Shown: positions 33,586 through 44,832 of the stretch, piece after piece | Numbering within the stretch: position 1 is the stretch's first letter | Layout: each line of letters opens with the position of its first letter | Assembly: GCF_052857255.1 (NCBI RefSeq) | Contig: NC_135497.1 | Location: forward strand, 186,410,084 to 186,474,083 | Reading direction: 5' to 3' | DNA length: 64,000 nt | From: Amblyomma americanum | Taxonomy: Eukaryota; Arthropoda; Arachnida; Ixodida; Ixodidae | Made by a program: the position numbers and the translations under genes | Notes under the pieces: generated by a model | What the model was told of the DNA's origin: nothing | The model's input: only the letters and a program-made list of their open reading frames with translations | Databases searched by the model: none

Positions 33586-36500
33586 CCGGCAAAAGCGCTG
33601 CCACAGACGATAGTTGCTCTTGCTACATGGAACACGTGGAAACAATGCAGGATATTCTTATCCAGCGGTGAGGCCCTCCAGCCTACCGTGGCATTTTAGA
33701 GACGCGGGATGTTCAGGGGTTTAAAAGCGATGATATTGGGCCACGTTTTAGGAAGTTGAAACGAGCAAGTTGGGGGGTTAAAGGGTTGGTGGAGGCGAGC
33801 TAGAGTACTTCAGCTAGGGAGAGAAGGAAAGTGGCATTGCGCATTTGAAGAAAGCGCGTAGAAAATCATTAGCTAGGTGAGAGCTGTCCCCACCCCGGTG
33901 TTAAGAGGGTGCCACTAATTGTCTAACTGGGTACAGCGCTGGCGCAAGCCCGGTTTTCCCGGAGAATGGGGCCCGTGGGCCTCAGGGTGGCGTGCTTCCT
34001 TCCTTTTTTCGGGCGTTCGCGACCGGCAGCTTCTAGAAACTAGCCGTTGTCGAAGAGAAGGGGGAAATCTGAAGGAGCACGACGTTGACATCTTGCCGCT
34101 TTATGAACAGTGCATGTCACCGCCTGATTATGGCCAATCCCCCTTGTGGGTATGTGCCATTTTGTGAGGCAGACAACAGTGCATGTGCGAGCGTGCTACC
34201 AGGTTTTTACCCACAGTGCGCGAAGCTTTTCCTCACGTGGTGGGGTGGGGCTCTTTCTTTCACTGGGCTCAATGTGGATGCAAGCCCTAGCTGCCGTGGA
34301 ACTTGTTCCGGAGTGGACGCCTTTTCCGTGAGCCGCGCTTTCCGCAGCCCGTTGTTGCGCCGCCACCTTGCAGTTTGCGAAACGCCGGCTGAGCCGCGAG
34401 GAAAAAGTAGGGTGTCGGACGGCACGCCAATCATATCACGGCGGCATTGACGGGCAGGGCGTGCGCGCCGTTCTTTTCACCTTCGCGACCGGGCCGCGGT
34501 ACTGTTAAAGGGGGTGCCCGGTCATTCCTCGGGTTTTCCTCGTGTGGCTGCCAGGCCGTCCTCGATCCGCCCTTGTTCGCGGTGCCATTATGTCTCGTCG
34601 TAGAGCAAGGCTGCGATGTCCTGGCTTCGGGCGTCTGGGCCGCGTGTGCGCCTATCGCAATCATATCCTTATGTCAGACTCCACTGCAATCTGCCCCCCC
34701 CCCCCCCCCCCAATTTTTTTTTTAACGGAAGCGACTGATGATACACGTGGCCAAGAGTGATGCCCAGCCCTCTGCCTCTATGCCTCCTCTCTTCCCCCCC
34801 CCCCCTTTTTTTTTTCTGCGTCAGCTGGCGCGTGCGACAGTGCTGATATCGGAGGACAAGGGCTATCCTCGCGAGGTTCGTTTTTATGGCCTTCGCGATG
34901 AGATGCTGTGCGCTTCCAACTTTCGAGGGTTTGGGCTCGCCGGCATTACCACGTTAAACAGCTTTTCGCTGTTCAGCAGGCACGGCGTCCGTTTATTATA
35001 TTCTTTTCCTGCAAATGAGCATTTCTCTTATCTTTTACAACAGATAAGGGGTTCAGTCGTGGGTGCGCTGTATTCTACCTGCCGTTGGTCTTTTCTGTTC
35101 TTTTGCTGGAAGAGTAGATTGGGCTGGGTGGTTCATCGTGAGAGCGAAAAGCTGCCGCCGCGCGAATAAGGAACGCGAACAGTAGCACATCCGTGTCGTT
35201 TTGTTCCTTTCTCTGTCTGTGTTTCGCACTGCAGCTTTTATTTCGGCACCAAGTGTCTTTGCCAAAGTCTCAACGTTTTACTTTTGCACGCAGCACTATT
35301 TACCCCGTACCATTTATTGCGTTTCAGCTGCTGCAGGCTTGAAAACCGGTCTTAGTGTGCCCCGACGCGCATTCCATCGAGTTCTGATCAGGCTGCAACA
35401 AAATAGCAGCGAAGTTGCACCGGTATTCCTGTGCCGTCTCCGGTCTCATTCGGCGTCTGCGGTGCGCGACTTTCGTGTGCGTCGTCGGCGGCGTGGCTTC
35501 GATAAGGCAGAGCTCCCCGGTGGAGGAGACTCTCCCCAAGGCCGCGGGCGCCGTCAACAGCGGCCGTAGGGGTTATCTGGCCGGCGGCAAGGTGACTCCG
35601 GTGACGTGGACGGTGCGGTGCTTATCGTCGGGTCTGCCAGACGGCCGCGTGGTCAGCCTTGGCGCGTTTCCGTGTGGGAACAGGCGACCGGACACGTGAA
35701 CGACTCGGCCCACGCGCCGATAGCCGCTCGGCGCAGCGCTCACGCCGGTCGCGCCGCCTCTTGATAACCTGCTCTCCGCCGCCGCAATTTGGGGGCCCCA
35801 TCTCGCGGCCAATAATTACTGATCTCTGCCGCAGCTTTCTAGCGGCGAGGGCGCACTGCGTGCTTCGGCCTGTGTTGCGTGACGTTCGTGAGTGCTAGAA
35901 TAATGGCAGTTACACATAGCAATCGGCCCCGCTGCGTACAGGTAGGGCGCATCTCTTCTACCGTTATTGGAAGCGCGCAGAGAATGCTCACTGCCCGCAC
36001 ATTTTTTGGGTGTATTTATCCGAGGGCCACTCGCTGTCTATGCCCCGAATAAACATTTGATGCGCCAACTTCGAAAAGTCAGCTCCTTGAGTGTGTGTCT
36101 CGGCCTGTTCAGTCGCCACCCCTGGCGCCGCAGCGAAGCTGTTGCGAAGCCTAACATTGCTTTCTGGCCCAAATATCTAAGATCGATGATCGTCGGACGC
36201 TTCAGACAGAAAGGCGGTGGTCCATTGCGCGAGTCCCCTCCATTTCCGTCATTTGTCGGTGGCGCCTTCAAGCCTGCTCCTTTAGAACGCATCGCAGGAA
36301 GCACTCAGATACATTACGCGTCACTGGATGTGTGTCTGGGTGGATCCCGTGCGAGGACTTGACACTTCTCTTGTTCGTTTGCGTGAAGGGTGTTCTCAGC
36401 AGCGCTGTTTGGCGAAAACGTTGCTTTGTAGATGCGTCCCATGGCGGCGCGCGTCCTACGTTTATACGGCTGGCTTTCCCTTCCTCGGCGAGTGTACGGT

Positions 36501-36692
36501 GAATGGACGTTCAAGCAGCCCCGTGGACCATGCACGGCTTTCCCAAGGAGCCTTATCGGGGCGCGCCTTTTCGCATATTGTTTTTTTTTTAATGAGCGGT
36601 AGACTTCGCATCTAGCGGCCAGCTGTTTGAAGAAAACACGTGAAAGCTATATCGCGTGAGCTGCACTGCACGTGCTGCTACATGTGCGTGTT
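33586..36692. other. Intergenic, GC-rich, no recognised gene
   Basis: C runs are at 34694-34711 (18 bases) and 34794-34805 (12 bases). Several open frames exceed 100 residues on both strands, as expected by chance in GC-rich DNA. None matches a family I know. Confidence 0.35.
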
Positions 36693-36926
36693 GGCCGCCG
36701 CGGTGGCTGAGTGGTCGTGGCGCTCGGCTGCCGACCCGAAAGACGCGGGTTCAATCCCGGCCGCGGCGGTCGAACTTCGATGGAGGCGAAATTCTAGAGG
36801 CCCGTGCACTGTGCGATGTCAGTGCACGTTAAAGAACCCCAGGTGGTGGAAATTTCCGGAGCCCTTCACTACGGCGTCCCTCATAGCCCGAGTCGCTTTG
36901 GGACGTTAAACCCCACATAAAAAAAA
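36693..36926 (+). repeat. Full-length Ruka-type SINE, short-tail subfamily
   Basis: The head is gccgccgcggtggctgagtg with B box gggttcaatcccg. The core has gatgtcagtgcacgttaaag and ccccaggtggtggaaatttc. The 3' end is ccctcatagcccgagtcgct plus ttgggacgttaaacccc and an A tail. A GTGCGTGTT repeat at 36684-36692 and 36927-36935 is the target duplication. Confidence 0.93.
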
Positions 36927-36935
36927 GTGCGTGTT

Positions 36936-37333
36936 TTGTGCTCTCGAGGCTGCGGTATACAGTGAACTCAAGTGCGGCTCGGCGCCTAGCCAGCGAAAAC
37001 CACAGGGCCGGATCTTCGCCCATATGTGCTTTTGGTTTTCTTTTTGGCCGATGTTATAGCGATAAAATGCCTTCCAGTTTGACGCCAGCCTCTCGGCGGC
37101 TTGACGGTGCACTCATCTGCTGTGTGAAGGAGTTCAATGGACCCGTTTCATAAATTTTAAGCCGGCTTCGAAGCAATGCTACGTGATAAAGTAAAACGGA
37201 ATAGGCAATGTTTGACGTAGGAAATACAGATGCAGTTCATGTATTTTGATGCGTAGATGCTGACGTAGCTGCCGTGACAACACTCTGAGCACTTCGTCTT
37301 CATCTGACTGGCGCTCAAGTGCAGTCCTCTGTT
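36936..37333. other. Intergenic, no recognised feature
   Basis: No exon or repeat recognised. Confidence 0.35.
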
Positions 37334-37608
37334 CCCTTACATAAATTTCTTTTGACAGTCTATAGACTGTCCATAGACTTCTGTCTATAAAGTCGGTAGA
37401 CTCTATAGACAAACCTTAGAGGACAGTCTATAGGCAATACAAATCCTATGGAGAGCCTATAGACAATCTATAGATTTATGACTATATACTTTTAGTAGAC
37501 ATTTGTCTATAGAGTCTATAGACTATGAATAGACAAACTAATATCTATAGGAAGCCAATAAAGCCTACAAGAAGTCTATAGACTGTCCATAGGCGATTTT
37601 TGTAAGGG
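37334..37608. mobile_element. 275-bp TIR element built from CTATAG palindromes
   Basis: The left end CCCTTACATAAAT and the inverted right end CCCTTACAAAAAT are followed by a second inverted match (gacagtctatagact). Between them the hexamer CTATAG occurs nine times, mostly as gtctatagac, along with several tagac/gtcta half-copies. No coding sequence. The target duplication is unclear; TT is possible. Confidence 0.75.
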
Positions 37609-38254
37609 TTGAGCAGTGTGCAACTCGGAAAGGCCAACTTAGACTTTTCGGAAGTCTTTAAACGCGCATCACATGAAAGTCGTTGAGCACACGACATAAC
37701 TTCTTGTGTGTGAGCTCACGCTAGGTCCGTTTCCGATTAAAAAGGCTTCACTTTTTGAGCCCCCGGCGCCGCGGCGTCCGTTTCATATCCGTTGGCTCGC
37801 TGTAATTTCGGCTGGTTTCGAGCATTGTAACCCGGCTTGGCGGATCTGGCACAAGCGCAGGTTACGCGTGGAGAGATCGGTCTCCACTTTTCCTCTAGCG
37901 GACGCGTAACTAGTGTTGCATTTTCTCAGCGCGCCACAAGGACTTCAGCACAGTGGTTCGGGGTTGCTTTTTACGGGTCCTCCCGCCAGCGATGACGAAC
38001 GAGGTTTAGTGCGAAAGGTGTTTCAGGGGAAGCGGTAAGAGAACGTGCGCCGCCGCTCGAGTACGGCCGTGGTGGGGACGTACCGCCAGCAGCGTCGCGC
38101 CGTTGTAGCGGGCGCGAATAGTCACTATAAAGGTGCTAGCCCTTGTGTGCCAGTGGAGCACGAACTGGCCTGTACGTCGCTGTGATGTATCGTCAAACGA
38201 ATGGCGTGAGCGTGTTTGCATGTGCACGTGCATAAAGTACACTACGCGATCAAA
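37609..38254. other. Intergenic, no recognised feature
   Basis: Nothing delimitable was seen. Confidence 0.35.
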
Positions 38255-38365
38255 TGGGGCGGCTGTGGCGTTTGCTGTTGAACCCAAGGTCGCGGGATCG
38301 AGCCCCGGCTGCAATGGCCGCATTTCAAGAGGCGAAATGCCAAGACGCTCGTGCAAGACCTCGGG
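38255..38365 (+). repeat. Diverged SINE head (Ruka-related)
   Basis: ggggcggctgtggcgtttgc stands in place of the A box, followed by aaggtcgcgggatcgagccc (B box) and ggccgcatttcaagaggcga. The element stops after 'gacgctcgtgcaagacc', without the usual core. Confidence 0.55.
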
Positions 38366-39144
38366 CTTATTTTTTAAATTTATTTATTTAACGCTCATTT
38401 ACATAGTAAATTTTATATTTTTATTACTTTTTAATTCTTCAATTTTCAAAGGTTGATGCAAACTGTTAACGTTGTGGTGACGACACTCCAGCAGTCAGGG
38501 AGACAACGAAAAGGCTTCCAAAGGAAGCTGTTTAAGGGACTGACTCTCGCCCACTAAGAACTGAATGACTCGGCGGCGGCAATAGTCACAAGCGCGCTGG
38601 GCGGTAATCGGAACTGATTGCCTGCCTGCAGTTCTTGGCCGCGTTCAGTTTAAAGCTGGCAAGGAACCTTCGAGATAAAGAACCAAAACCAACTACAACA
38701 ATCCGGAAAAATGTGGAAGCATTTGCACGTGGCCGCGATGAATGGAGATAAGTCTGGTCGCATCTCGCATTACAAAACAAAATGATAAAGCCGCCTGCAG
38801 AGGTTTTGAGTGCGAACGAACAAACGGCGGAAAGGTACACGGCAATATGAAACGAATTGAAATGGGAAGCTTTACGCACGAGGAGTGATAGTTTGTTTAA
38901 ATTCTGCTAATCATGATCATGCACACGGGTCAGACAGTCGACTTCTGTTGGGACATGACTGGTTTATGTTACTCATGTGCGAAATGCTTTACGTCTGGCT
39001 ACGAAGCCAAGTAGCTCAGCTCCACTGTGCTTTGCATTAAGAGTACTAGAACTACAGTGTTTCAATTGTCCGAAATCTGATCCAAGTGCAAGCAGTTGGC
39101 GACGGGGAGGGGGGGGGGGGCTGCCCCCTTTGTTCCGAGGTCCC

Positions 39145-39265
39145 TGCGCTCGTGTTGTGTGCGATGTCGGCGCACGTTAACCCCAGGTGGCCGGAGGCCC
39201 TTCACAGCGGCTTCCCGCGTGCTCATGTTTTGCTTCGGTGCGTTAACACCAGCATACCACCTACC
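39145..39265 (+). repeat. 3' part of a Ruka-type SINE
   Basis: tgtgcgatgtcggcgcacgt, then ccccaggtggccggaggccc, then cacagcggcttcccgcgtgc. The tRNA head is missing and the sequence is worn. Confidence 0.6.
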
Positions 39266-40060
39266 AATGGGAAGCGGTGAAGGGATGATTTAGTGGTGAC
39301 ATCACGACATTAATGTTAGGAATTGTCGATGCCAGAGGGCGCTGTGCGTTATTAAAGGTTTGACATTAACCAGAGAACGGTTGGAAGATTGGCTTGGAAA
39401 GACAACTATGGAAGTTGTACAGCCGTATATGAATAGGCCGTTCTTTGAAGCACTGGATACAGCAAAATAGAAGAACCCGGATTTATCGAACTCGAAAGGG
39501 ATCACGAAATAGTTCGATATGTTGATGATTTGATATGCAAAAACGGCAATAGGCAAGCTTATCTGTAACCTAGAAGCAAGAATACATTGCACCCACGCTG
39601 ATGACGCGCTTCCTGCAGCGTTGTGCCGCCCGCTGGCGTGCTGGCCGCGCATAGCTCGCTAGAGTTACTAGGCCTAACCTGTTTCCCATCGAAGTTGCAG
39701 CGGGCGTTGCTTTGGAAGTGGCCACTGCCTGTAATGTCTAATTATGTTACAAGTACACTATAAATAGCGGCAGAGAAACACGCCAGGTGAGGGCCACCGC
39801 TAGGAAGTTGGGTTGGCTTCACCGCACGACCGCGATGTAGCGTGGGAAATGAGTACAAGAGACCGGGGGCCACCCTCAAACACACCCGCGTTCACTTCGT
39901 CTCGCAGCGCTAGCGGTGCTAGCAGCAGGTGCCCTAGGCCGTGCAGCCGACCCGTCTTCACATGCGCCAAGAGTGGTCGAAGAGCGCCGTTAGGAGAAGC
40001 GCCACTTACAGAGGCGTGGCGCGCCGTTCGATATATCAAATGTTTTCCTGAACGCGAGTT
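39266..40060. other. Intergenic, no recognised gene
   Basis: The segment near 39355-39450 (aggtttgacattaaccagag and onward) looks faintly like the end of the repeat at 53390-53625, but the match is too weak to call. Confidence 0.3.
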
Positions 40061-40724
40061 ATACCCCTGTTATACGGCATTCCTCGAAGGCCTTTCCAGC
40101 AAAGGCACCTTTTTTCACCAAAGGAGCGAAAGCTTAAAGGAGCAGCGACGCTGCTACACGGTGCAGCCCAAAGGTGAAACAGACGTCGAGGCTTAGCACC
40201 CGCTGCTGTGCTCGAGCCGTCTGAAGTGAGCGATTTAAAATTGAAGTTGGGTATTCTGTTCATTCGCTGAGCGCAGACAATTTTTTTTTTCATTCTAAAT
40301 GCTTGCTTGAAATAACTGCAACAGCTGCTCTTATCAGCAGCAGCAGGTTTTGTGTATTGCCTTTGGCCGCGAGGGGCACTCGGTGTTGCTGCAACACTTT
40401 ACCGTCTTAAAATCTGGGCATAAAATATAAACACCCGTACCCTTTCGTATTTTTAAAAAATGTTTTCAAACACTGTTGGCTGCATATATACATTTTTTTT
40501 CATTGCTTTTACTTTTTGACGTTGGATGGCACTGCTATAGCACTGCGATCATAGGTTCTCGAAGGCCGCGCCTTTGAGCTCCAAAGGCCTCTGACGGGCG
40601 CCTTCGCCTCCAAGGCCCTTAGCGGCAGGGGCGAAATATTTGTGCCGTGTAGCTGCAGTGCTTACGCCTTTGGATATAGGGACCCGATTCTCAAAGGCCT
40701 TTGCGGTGCCCGTGTGACGGGTAT
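40061..40724. mobile_element. TIR element related to the ATACCCCTG family
   Basis: The left end ATACCCCTGTTATACGGC and the inverted right end ATACCCGTCACACGGGC are imperfect inverted copies. Beyond them lie inverted aaggcctttnnnna blocks. The outer 18 bp resemble the ends of the element at 962-1884 (ATACCCCTGCCACACGGC). There is no coding similarity inside. Right boundary approximate. Confidence 0.6.
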
Positions 40725-41068
40725 TATATAAACGCTAACAATAGTGCTGTACTTCTGCGTGGAATTTTCCAAGGGACGTTCTGACTTATCGATGCAAACA
40801 ATAATTCATATATCCGGGCTGGTTTATCGCTTGAGGAGAGCCTAAGCTTATTTTTCGCAACTCCGGGCTTGCCCGACTGGTGCTGTCTCTGTGTGGTCTT
40901 GGCGTCCCCAGCATTCAGACACCGACCATCTGCAGTTTTCACGGCTTCAGGACGCGTGCGTCTGTAGACGTCATTTTTGTAGACGTCATTTTGGCCACCA
41001 GGGTTGATCCCGTACCGCACAGGACAACGCGTATTGTATCCCGAGCTGTCTGCATATTGCGCGCTTTG

Positions 41069-41069
<1 letters not shown>

Positions 41070-41104
<35 letters not shown>
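41070..41104. repeat. (CA)n microsatellite with adjoining SINE core scrap
   Basis: About 17 CA units. The following 65 bp (gtgcactttagagaaccgca ... cggaaatcaatccggaatct) resemble a worn Ruka-type core. Confidence 0.9.
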
Positions 41105-41106
<2 letters not shown>

Positions 41107-41170
41107 CGTGCTTCAATATTTCGGTGCACTTTAGAGAACCGCACGTGGCGGAAATCAATCCGGAATCTCC

Positions 41171-44100
41171 GTTACTCCTAGCCCCAGCCAGTGGTTTGCG
41201 GGCATCATTTGGCCCGTCTTGCATGGGTGTGAGTTTCTTAAGTCGCTTTCTCTCTCCCATATTCGCAATCACGGAACGCCTCCTCCCGGTAACAGTCATC
41301 CTTGTGAGGCGCCTGCCGCGTACGCGTGGTTTTCCGTGTAACTGGCCGGTGTCGCTGTTTCTCCGGCCCCCGGCGGTTTGTGCAACCTGTCCCCGGGCGA
41401 AGCGCGCTGCTGTCGTGCCTCGCGGGTTGGCGGCGTTACAGGCAGTTGCGTCGCCTTATCAGCCGATTGCCTTTTTTTTCCTGTCCCAACACCATTCCAC
41501 CGGAGTAATGGCTTAAGGACGCCATACTCTTCGGTAGCGCCTCGATGCGGTTGTTACTGCGGATGAAACCATCGAGCACTTTTGCTGCCGAGGAAGAAAC
41601 TTCCACCTGCACCATCGCTTGGGAAAGAAAACATTTATGTTGGCTGTACCCCGGCGTAATGAGGGTTTGCGGAAGTCGCGACCTGCCGCATGCTCACACC
41701 TCAGCATTATTAGCTTCGGACGTGAGCACGCGGGCGGATGCAGTTCCCGCTCGGCTGGCTATCTTCGGAGCTGTCGCGATCGGTGGACACGCCGCACCGC
41801 CTCAGGGAATCACTTGACGATATCCGAGGGTTGTACTTGCGAGCTGTGCATATTTCACCGCGTCTCGTAACATTGTGCAAGCGATTGGGCCTGTGAGCGG
41901 CTATGCAGCGAGCGCCAAGAAAGTTTTCCCGGCTATGGTGCGTTTGGTCCCGCGCTGTGTGTGAAGGATTCCGGGAACGTGGTTTATGTATATTTTTTTT
42001 TTCGCGGCTAATTCAGCCTAAGATTGAACGTGTAGCCATGACCCTGGATGTCTCGGTGCCTATTTAAATACGCCTTAGAACGGCGCGGCTCTCGGTGGGC
42101 GGCCGATCCTTTGTCCCACCGTGCTTACGAGAGTATTCGTACCCGCTCCGAGGACTACGGTACAACCTGCACCTGTCATAGCGCCTTTGCGCCTTTGATT
42201 GGTACTCACTGCTGAGTGGACCTGTCTGCGCGGGTTAAATGACGACGGTAAAGGAAGAAAGTGGCAAAGACCATTTTGGCTGTCTCAGCAGGCTAAGTTA
42301 AGATTTATCTGGTACATTTTGCGAGCCCGAAACGCGAGCAGTATGTTTGGCACGCGTACACTAGCATTGTGTAGGGGCAGCTATAGAATGGTATTGTTTC
42401 CCGTTTTAGTGGCGACTGGTTTATTTGGAACTGCCTCAGGTGCGTGAAAGTTTCGCTTTGAAAGACACGGGGCGTTACAAGAGCAACAAAGATAGCATTT
42501 TCGGAAAAGCGTCGTTTTATCCGAAGCACTCTTCACGTGATTTGAGGAAAGCGCGCGAAACCCCGCAGCCAGCGACTGGGACGCGCCGTGGTGTCAACGG
42601 CCGATTGCGCGGGAGATTCAGAGCGGGCGCTTTTAACTACGATTTCAGTTCTCGCGAGCTTTCTTTGGAGCGTGTGTAAATGTTCTGGTGGACTTTCGTG
42701 ATTAAAATGACAAATTTGGGCTTTTCGCCGCACTGTGCTCAGAGTTCTAATGGAAACTTCTCTCGTGTCTGCGCTGGTTAAAAAGTATGAATAAGCATGG
42801 CAGATTATTTCATTGAGAAGTAAACACACCGCAGAGTGCTCAGTGTGACCACGAACGATGCTACTTCAGTGTATTTTAACACGCGCCACTTGTTCTATAT
42901 ATTGCATTCAGGTTTTTGTGGAACGCTCAGTTTTTGAACGTTGCTGCATTTTACTGGAAAATGTGCGGCCTTACGAGGGCCTTTTCTCTTTCTTTTTTGC
43001 TGCCATGTATACCCGCGAGGTCCCTGAAATTGTTGTTTAAAAAAGCACGTCTGAAAACACGACACCGCGCAACATCACTTGTGGCTGCTTTCATTTCCCG
43101 TGAGGTCAACAGTGCAAAGTTAAGATTAAAAAAAAGGGGGAGGCTGTTGCTCTTTTCTGCGTTGTTGTGGACGCTGTGATTACGAAAACATGTCTGCTCT
43201 GGCGAGGTTCACGCGCCGTCCCAGGAGCGGCATGGGAACGCCTGATGGCAGATGCGTGACAGTTGACGGACATGAAAAGGAGTGCGGCGCGTGCCACTGC
43301 CTTTCCACCCCTGCCGGCGCGCTTGGTCAACGCGCGGTGGCGGCCTGTTTAGGGGTCAAAACAGCACTCGTAGATTAAGTGACAGTCATTTCTAGCCGCC
43401 TGATCTATTTCCTCTCTTTTCTTTTGCTGCTTAAACTTAATTGCAAAAAAGCGTTTTCCGTCCTTTCAGCATGATAGCGCCCAGAGTTTTGAGAAGAGGG
43501 GGGAAAATATTTACGAACGCTTGCACACGAACGCAACAGCGCAATAACTGGTCTGCGCTTTTCTGACGAGAGCCGAGATCAGTGCGGCCGCGTGTATTTT
43601 TTTCTCCAATCTTCTGAAAATAAACCGTCTTGCGGTCGGTACTCGGGCTGCCTTAGTTCCGTTCAATAATCGGCAGTCACTGTAATTAGGCGACTAGCTC
43701 TACATCTAAAGTACCTAGATTAGCGCCTGAAGTGACAGCAGGGGAACGCATATGTGGACTAGTTCGAGGGCGAACGACACTGCTGCACAAGTTGCCTGTG
43801 CTTGGACCGCTGTCGTCGAGCCTTTAGTACAGCGCCTTGCAAGCAACCCAACTGCAGTCACTCCGGTCTTACCGCAAAGCCAAGAACAATGTTTTACCTC
43901 CGAAATCTACGGTGGGGTCTTTGAGGAGAGCCGTAAGTTCCAGTGGAGTGCATGGAACCTGGAAGTGAAGTGAACCTTTTCGAGCACTGGTATCCCGGTG
44001 CATAGGCACTTTGGAATTCTTAACGCAGCGCGGCTGTCGCGACCGGGTACCGAATCGGCGATCTCGTGTTCGGCAACAAGCGCTGTACAGCCGCCGGGCC

Positions 44101-44580
44101 CCCCTTGGGCGTGTCTGCTTAGGCACACACTGAACGTTCAGTGGAAAGCGGCAACGCTGAGCAGCAGCAGCCGCCGCGCGCGGGCACGGCTTCCTGTTGG
44201 ATTCCATTGAAACCCAGAAGTTTCGATTTCGCTTCGGACTTCCTGCATCTTCCGCCTGCAGAGACGGGCGGCGAACTTGCCCCACCTTCTCTGCGTGCGA
44301 AGCGCTCCGCAAGTAACGCTGAATGCTTGCGCAAGAGTTGGGTGCGGTGATGTCTTCGCTGCCCGAATTGGGTGCTTGGAGCGGCGACGACGACGCCACA
44401 TATACCGATCACGGCGCAGTGGAAAATGCTAGCAGCAGCTTTTCGCGAAGATAATCCTGCAGGTTCGCGTGCGGCCTCCGCCCCTCCATTCGGAATGTTT
44501 TAGGGACCAACGTTCGCATGCATTAGCGCTAACCGCCACAATACCTCCCATTCAAATGAACGATCGCAAAAGTCGCGTAC
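41171..44580. other. Intergenic, no recognised gene
   Basis: GC-rich with long chance frames, including 43869-44399 minus (176 residues), none with a motif. A ctatttaaatacg near 42060 could be a TATA-like site, but nothing downstream looks coding. Confidence 0.35.
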
Positions 44581-44820
44581 AGCCGCCGCGGTCCACGGCT
44601 GAGTGGTTACGGCGCTCGGCTGCTGGCCCGGAAGACGCGGGCTCGATCCCGGCCGCGGCGGTCGAATTTCGATGGAGGCGAAATTCTAGAGGCCCGTGTA
44701 CTGTGCGATGTCAGTGCACGTTAAAGAACCCCAGGTGGTCGAAATTTCCGGAGACCTTCACTACGGCGTCCCTCATAGCCTGAATCGCTTTGGGACGTTA
44801 AACCCCCCTAAACCAAACCA
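44581..44820 (+). repeat. Full-length Ruka-type SINE, short-tail subfamily, young
   Basis: The head is agccgccgcggtccacggct with B box ggctcgatcccgg. The core and 3' end are nearly identical to 36693-36926 (gatgtcagtgcacgttaaag; ccctcatagcctgaatcgct). The tail is aaccaaacca. A perfect AAAGTCGCGTAC flanks it at 44569-44580 and 44821-44832. Confidence 0.95.
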
Positions 44821-44832
44821 AAAGTCGCGTAC

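Noticed and set aside
39355..39450. Second copy of the repeat found at 53390-53625
   Set aside because: Similarity is limited to a few short blocks and no (ATCC)n tail is present.
42055..42075. TATA-like promoter ctatttaaatacg
   Set aside because: No plausible exon, start or splice site follows within several hundred bases.
43869..44399. 176-residue minus-strand frame
   Set aside because: Ser/Arg/Ala-rich without motif, with overlapping frames on both strands.
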